Below are positions 11,606 to 22,052 of a DNA stretch of 25,104 nt, piece after piece. Made by a program: the position numbers and the translations under genes. The stretch is taken from positions 1 through 25,104 of the forward strand of contig NW_027018451.1 in the NCBI RefSeq assembly GCF_032854445.1, given 5' to 3'. The notes beneath the pieces were generated by a model. The model ran no database searches, was not told the DNA's origin, and was given only the letters and a program-made list of their open reading frames with translations. The DNA is from Liolophura sinensis. Lineage: Eukaryota > Mollusca > Polyplacophora > Chitonida > Chitonidae. How positions within the stretch are numbered: the first letter of the stretch is position 1; every line of letters starts with the position of its first letter.

Positions 11606-12169
11606 GACAGATCAATGATCATTGATGTCATAATCACGTGCCCAGCAACGGCTCTTACTCCATGGAAACCAGGGATATTTGCAATTTTTTTAACAGCTGC
11701 CGATGCCTGGCCCAATTCCACATCTTTTGGCACCTTATAAATGTGGGTCAGTGTTTAGTTGTACTTTTCACAGCAGACTGTATCAAGTACCTTGTGTTTT
11801 TTATGTACAAATGGTCTGGTTTTTCTACACGTAGATAAAGACATTGAGATTGTCTTGGACTTAGAAGTAAGACAATTGCTGGGTGAGTTGAATGGGCTTA
11901 GCCGAAAGATTTGACGTCTTCTGGGCTACCGAAGGGCACATACGAAGGGCACATAACTTATAGTCAAAAGTTGAATATAGTAATGACCAGTCGCGATTGT
12001 ACAGAGTACAGTGTAGCCGATTTCAATTAACAAAAAGACCAGGTAAAAATGCAAAAGTGGAAAAAACTGTTCCAGTGCTACTAGTAAGAGGCTAATCCGA
12101 CGTATTTTGTGACGAGAAATCGAATGGTGGAAACTGCGTTGCTCTCCGACCAATACTTTTGGGTGTAGT
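11606..12169 (+). repeat. Satellite monomer 22, class B, with 13-bp internal duplication
   Basis: 564 bp, the longest monomer. The palindrome is at 11611-11626. B marks run through GGTCTGG. The unit CGAAGGGCACATA is doubled at 11930-11955. Confidence 0.93.
11930..11955 (+). repeat. 13-bp tandem duplication (CGAAGGGCACATA x2)
   Basis: Two adjacent perfect copies of CGAAGGGCACATA where all other monomers have one. It explains most of the 564-bp length of monomer 22. The form fits replication slippage or short-homology repair. Confidence 0.9.
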
Positions 12170-12717
12170 GACAATTGAATGATAATTTATGTCATAATCA
12201 CGTGCCCAGCAACGGCTCTTACTCCATGGAAACCAGGGAAATTTGCAATTTTTCAACAGCTGCCGATTGCCTGGCTCAATTCGCATCTTTTGGCACCTTA
12301 CTGAAGTGGGTCAGTGTTCAGTTGTACTTTTTACAGCAGACTGTATCAAGTACCTTGTGTTTTTCACGTACAAATGGTGTGGTTTTTCTACACGTAGATA
12401 AAGACATTGAGAATGTCTTGCACTTAGAAGTAAGGCAATTGCTGGGTGAGTTAAATGGGCTTGGCCCAAAGATTTGACGTCTTCTGGGCTACCGAAGGGC
12501 ACATAACTTATAGTCAAAAGTTGAATATAGTAATGACCAGTCGCGATTGTACAGAGTGCAGTGTAGCCGGTTTCAATTAACAAAAAGACCAGCAAAAATG
12601 CAAAAGTGGAAAACCTGTTCCAGTGCTTCTGGTAAGAGGCTAATCCGACGTATTTTGTGACGACGAATCGAATGGTGCAAACCGCGTTGCTCTCCGACCA
12701 ATACTTTTGCCTGTAGT
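12170..12717 (+). repeat. Satellite monomer 23, class A
   Basis: ATGATAATTTATG, GCCGATTGCC and GAGAATGTC are private. The tail has GACCAGCAAAAATG, GTGCTTCTGG and GACGACGAATCG; its 5' boundary follows GGGTGTAG. Confidence 0.93.
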
Positions 12718-13267
12718 GACAATTGAATGATCATTTATGTCATAATCACGTGCCCAGCAAACGGCTCTTACTCCATGGAAACCAGGGAAATTTGCAATTT
12801 TTCAACAGCTGCCGATGCCTGGCTCAATTCCGCATCTTTTGGCACCTTATTCATGTGGGTCTGTGGTCAGTTGTACTTTTTACAGCAGACTGTATCAAGT
12901 ACCTTGTGTTTTTCACGTACAAATGGTTTGGTTTTTCTACACGTAGATAAAGACATTAAGATTGTCTTGGACTTAGAAGTAAGGCAATTGCTGGGTGAGT
13001 TAAATGGGCTTAGCCGAAAGATTTGACGTCTTCTGGGCTACCGAAGGGCACATAACTTATAGTCAAAAGTTGAATATAGTAATGACCAGTCGCGATTGTA
13101 CAGAGTACAGTTTAGCCGATTTCAATTAACAAAAAGACGAAGCAAAAATGCAAAAGTGGAAAAACTGTTCCAGTGCTACTAGTAAGAGGCTAATCCGACT
13201 TATTTTGTGGCGAGAAATCGAATGGTGCAAACCGCGTTGCTCTCCGACCAATACTTTTGGCTGTAGT
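12718..13267 (+). repeat. Satellite monomer 24, class R
   Basis: The R mark is at 12847-12866. GCAAACGGC, AATGGTTTGG and ATTAAGATTGTCTTGGAC are present. The tail has GACGAAGC and GACTTATTTTGTGGCG. Confidence 0.93.
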
Positions 13268-13817
13268 GACAATTGAATGATCATTTATGTCATAATCACG
13301 TGCCCAGCAACGGCTCTTACTCCATGGAAACCAGGGATATTTGCAATTTTTCAACAGCTGCCGATGCCTGGCTCAATTCCGCATCTTTTGGCACCTTACT
13401 GAAGTCGGTTTGTGTTCAGTTGTACTTTTTACAGCAGACTGTATCAAGTACCTTGTGTTTTTCACGTACAAATGGTGTGGTTTTTCTACACGCAGATAAA
13501 GACATTGAGATTGTCTTGCACATAGAAGTAAGGCAATTGCTGGGTGAGTTAAATGGGCTTAGCCAAAGAATTTCAGGTGTTCTGGCCTACCGAAGGGCAC
13601 ATAACTTATAGTCAAAAGTTGAATATAGTAATGACCAGTCGCGATTGTACAGAGTACAGTGTAGCCGATTTCAATTAACAAAAAGACCAGGCAAAAATGC
13701 AAAAGTGGACAAAACTGTTCCAGTGCTACTGGTAAGAGTCTAATCCGACGTATTTTGTGACGAGAAATCGAATGGTGCAATCCGCGTTGCTCTCTGACCA
13801 ATACTTTTGGCTGTAGC
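13268..13817 (+). repeat. Satellite monomer 25, class A variant
   Basis: GATATTTGC as in B, GAAGTCGGTTTGTG private, then CACGCAG, CACATAGAAG and CAGGTGTTCTGGCC as in monomer 21. The tail has AAGAGTCTAATCC and CTCTCTGACC. Confidence 0.93.
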
Positions 13818-14365
13818 GACAGATCAATGATCATTGATGTCATAATCACGTGCCCAGCAACGCTCTTACTCCATGGAAACCAGGGAAATTTGCAATTTTT
13901 TAACAGCTGCCGATGCCTGGCCCAATTCCACATCTTTTGGCACCTTATAAATGTGGGTCAGTGTTTAGTTGTACTTTTCACAGCAGGACTGTATCAAGTA
14001 CCTTGTGTTTTTTATGTACAAATGGTCTGGTTTTTCTACACGAAGATAAAGACATGGAGATTGTCTTGCACTTAGAAGTAAGGCAATTGCTGGGTGAGTT
14101 AAATGGGCTTGGCCCAAAGGTTTGACGTCTTCTGGGCTACCGAAGGGCACATAACTTATAGTCAAAAGTTGAATATAGTAATGACCAGTCGCGATTGTAC
14201 AGAGTGCAGTGTAGCCGGTTTCAATTAACAAAAAGACCAGGCAAAAATGCAAAAGTGGAAAAACTGTTCCAGTGCTGCTGGTAAGAGGCTAATCCGACGT
14301 ATTTTGTGACGAGAAATCGAATGGTGCAACCGCGTTGCTCTCCGACCAATACTTTTGGCTGTAGT
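13818..14365 (+). repeat. Satellite monomer 26, B/A chimera
   Basis: The front half is B (palindrome at 13823-13838, TATAAAT, GGTCTGG), the rear half is like monomer 14 (GACATGGAG, GAGTGCAGTGTAGCCGG). The switch lies between 14031 and 14053. One extra G in CAGCAGGACTG. Confidence 0.93.
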
Positions 14366-14915
14366 GACAATTGAATGATCATTTATGTCATAATCACGTG
14401 CCCAGCAACGGCTCTTACTCCATGGAAACCAGGGAAATTTGCAATTTTTCAACAGCTGCCGATGCCTGGCTCAATTCCGCATCTTTTGGCACCTTGTTCA
14501 TGTGAGCCTGTGGTCAGTTGTACTTTTTACAGCAGACTGTATCAAGTACCTTGTGTTTTTCAACGTACAAATGGTATGGTTTTTCTACACGTAGATAAAG
14601 ACATTGAGATTGTCTTGCACTTAGAAATAAGGCAATTGCTGGGTGAGTTAAATGGGCTTAGCCCAAAGATTTCAGGTGTTCTGGGCTACCGAAGGGCACA
14701 TAACTTATAGTCAAAAGTTGAATATAGTAATGACCAGTCGCGATTGTACAGAGTACAGTGTAGCCGATTTCAATTAACAAAAAGACCAGGCAAAAATGCA
14801 AAAGTGGACAAACTGTTCCAGTGCTACTGGTAAGAGTCTAATCCGACGTATTTTGTGACGAGAAATCGAATGGTGCAATCCGCGTTGCTCTCTGACCAAT
14901 ACTTTTGGCTGTAGC
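14366..14915 (+). repeat. Satellite monomer 27, class R variant
   Basis: R mark in the changed form TTGTTCATGTGAGCCTGTGG at 14494-14513; AATGGTATGG and TTAGAAATAAGG. One extra A in TTTTTCAACGTAC. CAGGTGTTCTGGGC. Confidence 0.93.
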
Positions 14916-15462
14916 GACAGATCAATGATCATTGATGTCATAATCACGTGCCCAGCAACGGCTCTTACTCCATGGAAACCAGGGAAATTTGCAATTTTTT
15001 AACAGCTGCCGATGCCTGGCCCAATTCCACATCTTTTGGCACCTTATAAATGTGGGTCAGTGTTTAGTTGTACTTTTCACAGCAGACTGTATCAAGTACC
15101 TTGTGTTTTTTATGTACAAATGGTCTGGTTTTTCTACACGTAGATAAAGACATGGAGATTGTCTTGCACTTAGAAGTAAGGCAATTGCTGGGTGAGTTAA
15201 ATGGCTTGGCCCAAAGGTTTGACGTCTTCTGGGCTACCGAAGGGCACATAACTTATAGTCAAAAGTTGAATATAGTAATGACCAGTCGCGATTGTACAGA
15301 GTGCAGTGTAGCCGGTTTCAATTAACAAAAAGACCAGGCAAAAATGCAAAAGTGGAAAAACTGTTCCAGTGCTGCTGGTAAGAGCTAATCCGACGTATTT
15401 TGTGACGAGAAATCGAATGGTGCAAACCGCGTTGCTCTCCGACCAATACTTTTGGCTGTAGT
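14916..15462 (+). repeat. Satellite monomer 28, B/A chimera
   Basis: Copy of monomer 26 with the palindrome at 14921-14936 and a class switch between 15129 and 15151. Single-base losses in AAATGGCTTGG and AAGAGCTAATCC make it the shortest monomer, 547 bp. Confidence 0.93.
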
Positions 15463-16010
15463 GACAATTGAATGATCATTTATGTCATAATCACGTGCCA
15501 GCAACGGCTCTTACTCCATGGAAACCAGGGAAATTTGCAATTTTTCAACAGCTGCCGATGCCTGGCTCAATTCCGCATCTTTTGGCACCTTGTTCATGTG
15601 AGCCTGTGGTCAGTTGTACTTTTTACAGCAGACTGTATCAAGTACCTTGTGTTTTTCACGTACAAATGGTATGGTTTTTCTACACGTAGATAAAGACATT
15701 GAGATTGTCTTGCACTTAGAAATAAGGCAATTGCTGGGTGAGTTAAATGGGCTTAGCCCAAAGATTTCAGGTCTTCTGGGCTACCGAAGGGCACATAACT
15801 TATAGTCAAAAGTTGAATATAGTAATGACCAGTCGCGATTGTACAGAGTACAGTGTAGCCGATTTCAATTAACAAAAAGACCAGGTAAAAATGCAAAAGT
15901 GGACAAACTGTTCCAGTGCTGCTGGTAAGAGGCTAATCCGACGTATTTTGTGACGAGAAATCGAATGGTGCAAACCGCGTTGCTCTCCGACCAATACTTT
16001 TGGCTGTAAG
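15463..16010 (+). repeat. Satellite monomer 29, class R variant
   Basis: Copy of monomer 27; changed R mark at 15590-15609. One C lost in CACGTGCCAGC. CAGGTCTTCTGGGC instead of CAGGTGTTC. The 3' end is GGCTGTAAG, a changed phase mark. Confidence 0.93.
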
Positions 16011-16559
16011 TACAATTGAATCATCATTTATGTCATAATCACGTGCCCAGCAACGGCTCTTACTCCATGGAAACCAGGGAAATTTGCAATTTTTCAACAG
16101 CTGCCGATGGCTGGCTCAATTCCGCATCTTTTGGCACCTTACTGAAGTGGGTCAGTGTTCAGTTGTACTTTTTACAGCAGACTGTATCAAGTACCTTGTG
16201 TTTTTTATGTACAAATGGTGTGGTTTTTCTACACGTAGATAAAGACATTGAGATTGTATTGCACTTAGAAGTAAGGCAATTGCTGGGTGAGTTAAATGGG
16301 CTTGGCCCAAAGATTTGACGTCTTCTGGGCTACCGAAGGGCACATAACTTATAGTCAAAAGTTGAATATAGTAATGACCAGTCGCGATTGTACAGAGTAC
16401 AGTGTAGCCGATTTCAATTAACAAAAGGACCAGGCAAAAATGCAAAAGTGGACAAACTGTTCCAGTGCTGCTGGTAAGAAGCTAATCCGACGTATTTTGT
16501 GACGAGAAATCGAATGGTGCAAACCGCGTTGCTATCCGACCAATACTTTTGGCTGTAGC
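16011..16559 (+). repeat. Satellite monomer 30, class A
   Basis: Starts TACAATTGAATCATC, disrupting the ATGATCAT core. GATGGCTGGC, TTTTTATGTAC and GATTGTATTGC are present; the tail has AAAAGGACC and GCTATCCGACC. Confidence 0.93.
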
Positions 16560-17108
16560 AACAATTGATTGATCATTGTTGTCATAATCACGTGCCCAGC
16601 AACGGCTCTTACTCCATGGAAACCAGGGATATTTGCAATTTTTTAACAGCTGCCGATGCCTGGCATAATTCTGCATCTTTTGGCACCTTAAAAATGTGGG
16701 TCAGTGTTTAGTTGTACTTTTTACAGCAGACTGTATCAAGTACCTTGTGTTTTTTATGTACAAATGGTGTGGTTTTTCTACACGTAGATAAAGACATTGA
16801 GATTGTCTTGCACTTAGAAGTAAGGCAATTGCTGGGTGAGTTAAATGGACTTAGCCCAAAGATTTGACGTCTTCTGGGCTACCGAAGGGCACATAACTTA
16901 TAGTCAAAAGTTGAATATAGTAATGACCAATCGCGATTGTACAGAGTACAGTGTAGCCGATTTCAATTAACAAAAAGACCAGGCAAAAATGCAAAAGTGG
17001 ACAAACTGTTCCAGTGCTGCTGGTAAGAGGCTAATCCGACGTATTTTGTGACGAGAAATCGAATGGTGCAAACCGCGTTGCTCTCCAACCAATACTTTTG
17101 GCTGTAGT
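16560..17108 (+). repeat. Satellite monomer 31, diverged B-like front
   Basis: Starts ACAATTGATTGATC and continues ATTGTTGTC. GATATTTGC, GTGTTTAGTTG and TTTTATGTAC are B marks, but TATAAAT is replaced by TAAAAATG and the palindrome is absent. GGCATAATTCTGC is private. The end has CTCTCCAACC. Confidence 0.93.
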
Positions 17109-17657
17109 GACAATTGAATGATCATTTATGTCATAATCACGTGCCCAGCAACGGCTCTTACTCCATGGAAACCAGGGAAATTTGCAATTTTTCAACAGCT
17201 GCCGATGCCTGGCTCAATTCCGCATCTTTTGGCACCTTACTGAAGTTTGTCAGTGTTCAGTTGTACTTTTTACAGCAGACTGTATCAAGTACCTTGTGGT
17301 TTTCACGTACAAATGGTGTGGTTTTTCTACACGTAGATAAAGACATTGAGATTGTCTTGCACTTAGAAGTAAGACAATTGCTAGGTGAGTTAAATGGGCT
17401 TGGCCCAAAGATTTGACGTCTTCTGGGCTACCGAAGGGCACATAACTTATAGTCAAAAGTTGAATATAGTAATGACCAGTCGCGATTGTACAGAGTACAG
17501 TGTAGCCGATTTCAATTAACAAAAAGACCAGGCAAAAATGCAAAAGTGGAAAAACTGTTCCAGTGCTACTAGTAGCAGCCTAATCCGACGTATTTTGTGA
17601 CGAGAAATCGAATGGTGCAATCCGCGTTGCTCTCCGACCAATACTTTTGGCTGTAGC
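17109..17657 (+). repeat. Satellite monomer 32, class A
   Basis: Partner of monomer 1: same CTAGGTGAG and tail CTACTAGTAGCAGCC, but regular in length (549 bp). GAAGTTTGTCAG differs from monomer 1. Confidence 0.93.
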
Positions 17658-18206
17658 GACAATTGAATGATCGTTTATGTCATAATCACGTGCGCAGCAT
17701 CGGCTCTTACTCCATGGAAACCAGGGAAATTTGCAATTTTTCAACAGCTGCCGATGCCTGGCTCAATTCCGCATCTTTTGGCACCTTACTGAAGTGGGTT
17801 AGTGTTCAGTTTTACTTTTTACAGCAGACTGTATCAAGTACCTTGTGTTTTTCACGTACAAATGGTCTGGTTTTTCTACACGTAGATAAAGACATTGAAA
17901 TTGTCTTGGACTTAAAAGTAAGACAATTGCTGGGTGAGTTAACTGGGCTTAGCCCAAAGATTTGACGTCTTCTGGGCTACCGAAGGGCACATAACTTATA
18001 GTCAAAAGTTGAATATAGTAATGACCAGTCGCGATTGTACAGAGTACAGTTTAGCCGATTTCAATTAACAAAAAGACGAAGCAAAAATGCAAAAGTGGAA
18101 AAACTGTTCCAGTGCTACTAGTAAGAGGCTAATCCGACGTATTTTGTGACGAGAAATCGAATGGTGCAAACCGCGTTGCTCTCCGACCAACACTTTTGGC
18201 TGTAGC
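17658..18206 (+). repeat. Satellite monomer 33, D/T chimera
   Basis: The front is monomer 2 (ATGATCGTTTATG, GCGCAGCATCGG, CTTGGACTTAAAAG), the rear is monomer 3 (GAGTTAACTGGG, TTTGACGTC, tail GACGAAGC). The switch lies between about 17922 and 17941. GGTCTGG in the middle is a B-type base. Confidence 0.93.
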
Positions 18207-18755
18207 GACAGATCAATGATCATTGATGTCTTAATCACGTGCCCAGCAACGGCTCTTACTCCATGGAAACCAGGGATATTTGCAATTTTTTGACAGCTGC
18301 CGATGCCTGGCCCAATTCCACATCTTTTGGCACCTTATAAATGTGGGTCAGTGTTTAGTTGTTCTTTTCACAGCAGACTGTATCAAGTACCTTGTGTTTT
18401 TTATGTACAAATGGTCTGGTTTTTCTACACGTAGATAAAGACATTGAGATTGTCTTTGACTTAGAAGTAAGGCAATTGCTGGGTGAGTTGAATGGGCTTA
18501 GCCGATAGATTTGACGTCTTCTGGGCTACCGAAGGGCACATAACTTATAGTCAAAAGTTGAATATAGTAATGACCAGGTGCGATTGTACAGAGTACAGTG
18601 TAGCCGATTTCAATTAACAAAAAGACCAGGTAAAAATGCAAAAGTGGAAAAACTGTTCCAGTGCTGCTGGTAAGAGGCTAATCCGACGTATTTTGTGACG
18701 AGAAATCGAATGGTGCAAACCGCGTTGCTCTCCGACCAATACTTTTGGCTGTAGT
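18207..18755 (+). repeat. Satellite monomer 34, class B1
   Basis: Palindrome at 18212-18227. GTCTTTGAC and CAGGTGCG. Private GTCTTAATCACG and GTTGTTCTTTTCAC. Lacks the 7-bp duplication of monomer 4. Confidence 0.93.
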
Positions 18756-19305
18756 GACAATTGAATGATCATTATGTCATAATCACGTGCCCAGCAACGG
18801 CTCTTACTCCATAAAAAACCAGGGAAATTTGCAATTTTTCAACAGCTGCCGATGCCTGGCTCAATTCCGCATCTTTTGGCACCTTACTGAAGTGGGTCAG
18901 TGTTCAGTTGTACTTTTTACAGCAGACTGTATCAAGTACCTTGTGGTTTTCACGTACAAATGGTGTGGTTTTTTCTACACGTAGATAAAGACATTGAGAT
19001 TGTCTTGCACTTAGAAGTAAGGCAATTGCTGGGTGAGTAAAGTGGTCTTGGCCCAAAGATTTCAGGTCTTCTGGCCTACCGAAGGGCACATAACTTATAG
19101 TCAAAAGTTGAATATAGTAATGACCAGTCGCGATTGTACAGAGTACAGTGTAGCCGATTTCAATTAACAAAAAGACCAGGCAAAAATGCAAAAGTGGAAA
19201 AACTGTTCCAGTGCTACTGGTAAGAGGCTAATCCGACGTATTTTGTGACGAGAAATCGAATGGTGCAAACCGCGTTGCTCTCCGACCAATACTTTTGGCT
19301 GTAGT
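18756..19305 (+). repeat. Satellite monomer 35, class P
   Basis: ATCATTATG, CCATAAAAAACC, GGTTTTTTCTAC and GAGTAAAGTGGTCTTGG. Nearly identical to monomer 5. Confidence 0.93.
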
Positions 19306-19854
19306 GACAATTTAGTGATCATTTATGTCATAATCACGTGCCCAGCAACGGCTCTTACTCCATGGAAACCAGGGAAATTTGCAATTTTTCAACAGCTGCC
19401 GATGCCTGGCTCAATTCCGCATCTTTTGGCACCTTTCTGAAGTGGGTCAGTGTTCAGTTGTACTTTTTACAGCAGACTGTATCAAGTACCTTGTGTTTTT
19501 CACGTACAAATGGTGTGGTTTTTCTACACGTAGATAAAGACATTGAGATTGTCTTGCACTTAGAAGTAAGGCAATTGCTGGGTGAGTTAAATGGGCTTAG
19601 CCCAAAGATTTGACGTCTTCTGGGCTACCGAAGGGCACATAACTTATAGTCAAAAGTTGAATATAGTAATGACCAGTCGCGATTGTACAGAGTACAGTTT
19701 AGCCGATTTCAATTAACAAAAAGACGAAGCAAAAATGCAAAAGTGGAAAAACCGTTCCAGTGCTACTAGTAAGAGGCTAATCCGACGTATTTTGTGACGA
19801 GAAATCGAATGGTGCAATCCGCGTTGCTCTCCGACCAATACTTTTGGCTGTAGC
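19306..19854 (+). repeat. Satellite monomer 36, class T
   Basis: GACAATTTAGTG and CACCTTTCTGAAG; the tail has GACGAAGC and AAACCGTTCC. Nearly identical to monomers 6 and 44. Confidence 0.93.
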
Positions 19855-20403
19855 GACAGATCAATGATCATTGATGTCATAATCACGTGCCCAGCAACGG
19901 CTCTTACTCCATGGAAACCAGGGATATTTGCAATTTTTTGACAGCTGCCGATGCCTGGCCCAATTCCACATCTTTTGGCACCTTATAAATGTGGGTCAGT
20001 GTTTAGTTGTACTTTTCAAAGCAGACTGTATCAAGTACCTTGTGTTTTTTATGTACAAATGGTCTGGTTTTTCTACACGTAGATAAAGACATTGAGATTG
20101 TCTTGGACTTAGAAGTAAGGCAATTGCTGGGTGAGTTGAATGGGCTTAGCCGATAGATTTCACGTCTTCTGGGCTACCGAAGGGCACATAACTTATAGTC
20201 AAAAGTTGAATATAGTAATGACCAGTTGCGATTGTACAGAGTACAGTGTAGCCGATTTCAATTAACAAAAAGACCAGGTAAAAATGCAAAAGTGGAAAAA
20301 CTGTTCCAGTGCTGCTGGTAAGAGGCTAATCCGACGTATTTTGTGACGAGAAATCAAATGGTGCAAACCGCGTTGCTCTCCGACCAATACTTTTGGCTGT
20401 AGT
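19855..20403 (+). repeat. Satellite monomer 37, class B2
   Basis: Palindrome at 19860-19875. CTTTTCAAAGCAG, GATTTCACGTC and CAGTTGCG; the end has AAATCAAATGG. Confidence 0.93.
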
Positions 20404-20953
20404 GACAATTGAATGATCATTTATGTCATAATCACGTGCCCAGCAACGACTCTTACTCCATAAAAAACCAGGGAAATTTGCAATTTTTCAACAGCTGCCG
20501 ATGCCTGGCTCAATTCCGCATCTTTTGGCACCTTACTGAAGTGGGTCAGTGTTCAGTTGTACTTTTTACAGCAGACTGTATCAAGTACCTTGTGGTTTTC
20601 ACGTACAAATGGTGTGGTTTTTCTACACGTAGATAAAGACATTGCGATTGTCTTGCACTTAGAAGTAAGGCAATTGCTGGGTGAGTTAAATGGTCTTGGC
20701 CCAAAGATTTGACGTCTTCTGGGCTACCGAAGGGCACATAACTTATAGTCAAAAGTTGAATATAGTAATGACCAGTCGCGATTGTACAGAGTACAGTTTA
20801 GCCGATTTCAATTAACAAAAAGACGAAGCAAAAATGCAAAAGTGGAAAAACTGTTCCAGTGCTACTAGTAAGAGGCTAATCCGACGTATTTTGTGACGAG
20901 AAATCGAATGGTGCAAACCGCGTTGCTCTCCGACCAATACTTTTGGCTGTAGC
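20404..20953 (+). repeat. Satellite monomer 38, Q/T chimera
   Basis: The front is Q (CCATAAAAAACC, AACGACTC, ATTGCGATTG, GGTCTTGGCCC), the tail is T-type (GAGTACAGTTTAGCCG, GACGAAGC). The switch lies between 20699 and 20792 and explains why no separate T monomer precedes monomer 39. Confidence 0.93.
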
Positions 20954-21502
20954 GACAGATCAATGATCATTGATGTCATAATCACGTGCCCAGCAACGGC
21001 TCTTACTCCATGGAAACCAGGGATATTTGCAATTTTTTGACAGCTGCCGATGCCTGGCCCAATTCCACATCTTTTGGCACCTTATAAATGTGGGTCAGTG
21101 TTTAGTTGTACTTTTCACAGCAGACTGTATCAAGTACCTTGTGTTTTTTATGTACAAATGGTCTGGTTTTTCTACACGTAGATAAAGACATTGAGATTGT
21201 CTTTGACTTAGAAGTAAGGCAATTGCTGGGTGAGTTGAATGGGCTTAGCCGATAGATTTGACGTCTTCTGGGCTACCGAAGGGCACATAACTTATAGTCA
21301 AAAGTTGAATATAGTAATGACCAGGTGCGATTGTACAGAGTACAGTGTAGCCGATTTCAATTAACAAAAAGACCAGGTAAAAATGCAAAAGTGGAAAAAC
21401 TGTTCCAGTGCTGCTGGTAAGAGGCTAATCCGACGTATTTTGTGACGAGAAATCGAATGGTGCAAACCGCGTTGCTCTCCGACCAATACTTTTGGCTGTA
21501 GT
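20954..21502 (+). repeat. Satellite monomer 39, class B1
   Basis: Palindrome at 20959-20974. GTCTTTGAC and CAGGTGCG, as in monomers 4, 34 and 42. Confidence 0.93.
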
Positions 21503-22052
21503 GACAATTGAATGATCATTATGTCATAATCACGTGCCCGGCAACGGCTCTTACTCCATAAAAAACCAGGGAAATTTGCAATTTTTCAACAGCTGCCGAT
21601 GCCTGGCTCAATTCCGCATCTTTTGGCACCTTACTGAAGTGGGTCAGTGTTCAGTTGTACTTTTTACAGCAGACTGTATCAAGTACCTTGTGGTTTTCAC
21701 GTACAAATGGTGTGGTTTTTTCTACACGTAGATAAAGACATTGAGATTGTCTTGCACTTAGAAGTAAGGCAATTGCTGGGTGAGTAAAGTGGTCTTGGCC
21801 CAAAGATTTCAGGTCTTCTGGCCTACCGAAGGGCACATAACTTATAGTCAAAAGTTGAATATAGTAATGACCAGTCGCGATTGTACAGAGTACAGTGTAG
21901 CCGATTTCAATTAACAAAAAGACCAGGCAAAAATGCAAAAGTGGAAAAACTGTTCCAGTGCTACTGGAAAGAGGCTAATCCGACGTATTTTGTGACGAGA
22001 AATCGAATGGTGCAAACCGCGTTGCTCTCCGACCAATACTTTTGGCTGTAGT
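21503..22052 (+). repeat. Satellite monomer 40, class P
   Basis: ATCATTATG, CCATAAAAAACC and GAGTAAAGTGG. Private GTGCCCGGCAACGG. The tail has CTACTGGAAAGAGG, as in monomer 2. Confidence 0.93.

Larger units (their letters stand above)
13818..16010 (+). repeat. Tandemly doubled dimer (B chimera + R variant)
   Basis: Monomers 26-27 and 28-29 are two copies of one dimer, offset about 1098 bp. Shared private variants are CTCTCTGACC just before each B monomer, ACATGGAG in the B monomer's second half, CCCAAAGGTTTGACG, then TTGTTCATGTGAGCCTGTGG, AATGGTATGG and TTAGAAATAAGG in the R monomer. The copies differ by a few single-base indels, so the doubling is recent compared with the divergence among classes. 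Confidence 0.85.
17051..20795 (+). repeat. Right copy of the large duplicated block
   Basis: This matches 1-4300 monomer by monomer, sharing private variants: CTCTCCAACC at 17091, GCGCAGCATCGG in monomer 33, CAGGTGCG in monomer 34, TTTTCAAAGCAG in monomer 37, and AAATCAAATGG before plus ATTGCGATTG within monomer 38. It lacks one monomer relative to the left copy because monomer 33 joins a D-type front to a T-type rear. The match to the left copy ends between 20699 and 20792. Confidence 0.85.
18207..20953 (+). repeat. Higher-order block B-P-T-B-Q, first copy
   Basis: Five monomers (34-38) in the order B1, P, T, B2, Q. The same series occurs at 22602-25104 (offset about 4395 bp, eight monomers) and at 1712-4464. 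B1 is marked by GTCTTTGAC and CAGGTGCG; B2 by TTTTCAAAGCAG, GATTTCACGTC and CAGTTGCG. The final monomer takes on a T-type tail at its end. Confidence 0.85.

Noticed and set aside
17114-17416. Recurrent plus-strand open frame of about 100 codons, starting just after GACAATTGA, seen in many monomers
   Set aside because: It appears once per monomer because the repeat is homogenised. Many copies are shifted by 1-bp indels (for example CCATAAAAAACC adds a base) or truncated, differences fall at all codon positions, and a stop follows in most copies. I recognise no domain.
17250-17543. Recurrent minus-strand open frame of about 97 codons with a hydrophobic start
   Set aside because: It overlaps the plus-strand frame in antisense, is disrupted in several monomers, and shows no codon-level constraint or known family. 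The hydrophobic start is a by-product of T-rich sequence.
18151-18175. tRNA-like B box (AATCGAATGG) as a pol III promoter
   Set aside because: Only a partial match to GGTTCGANNCC, with no A box at a suitable distance and no cloverleaf arms.
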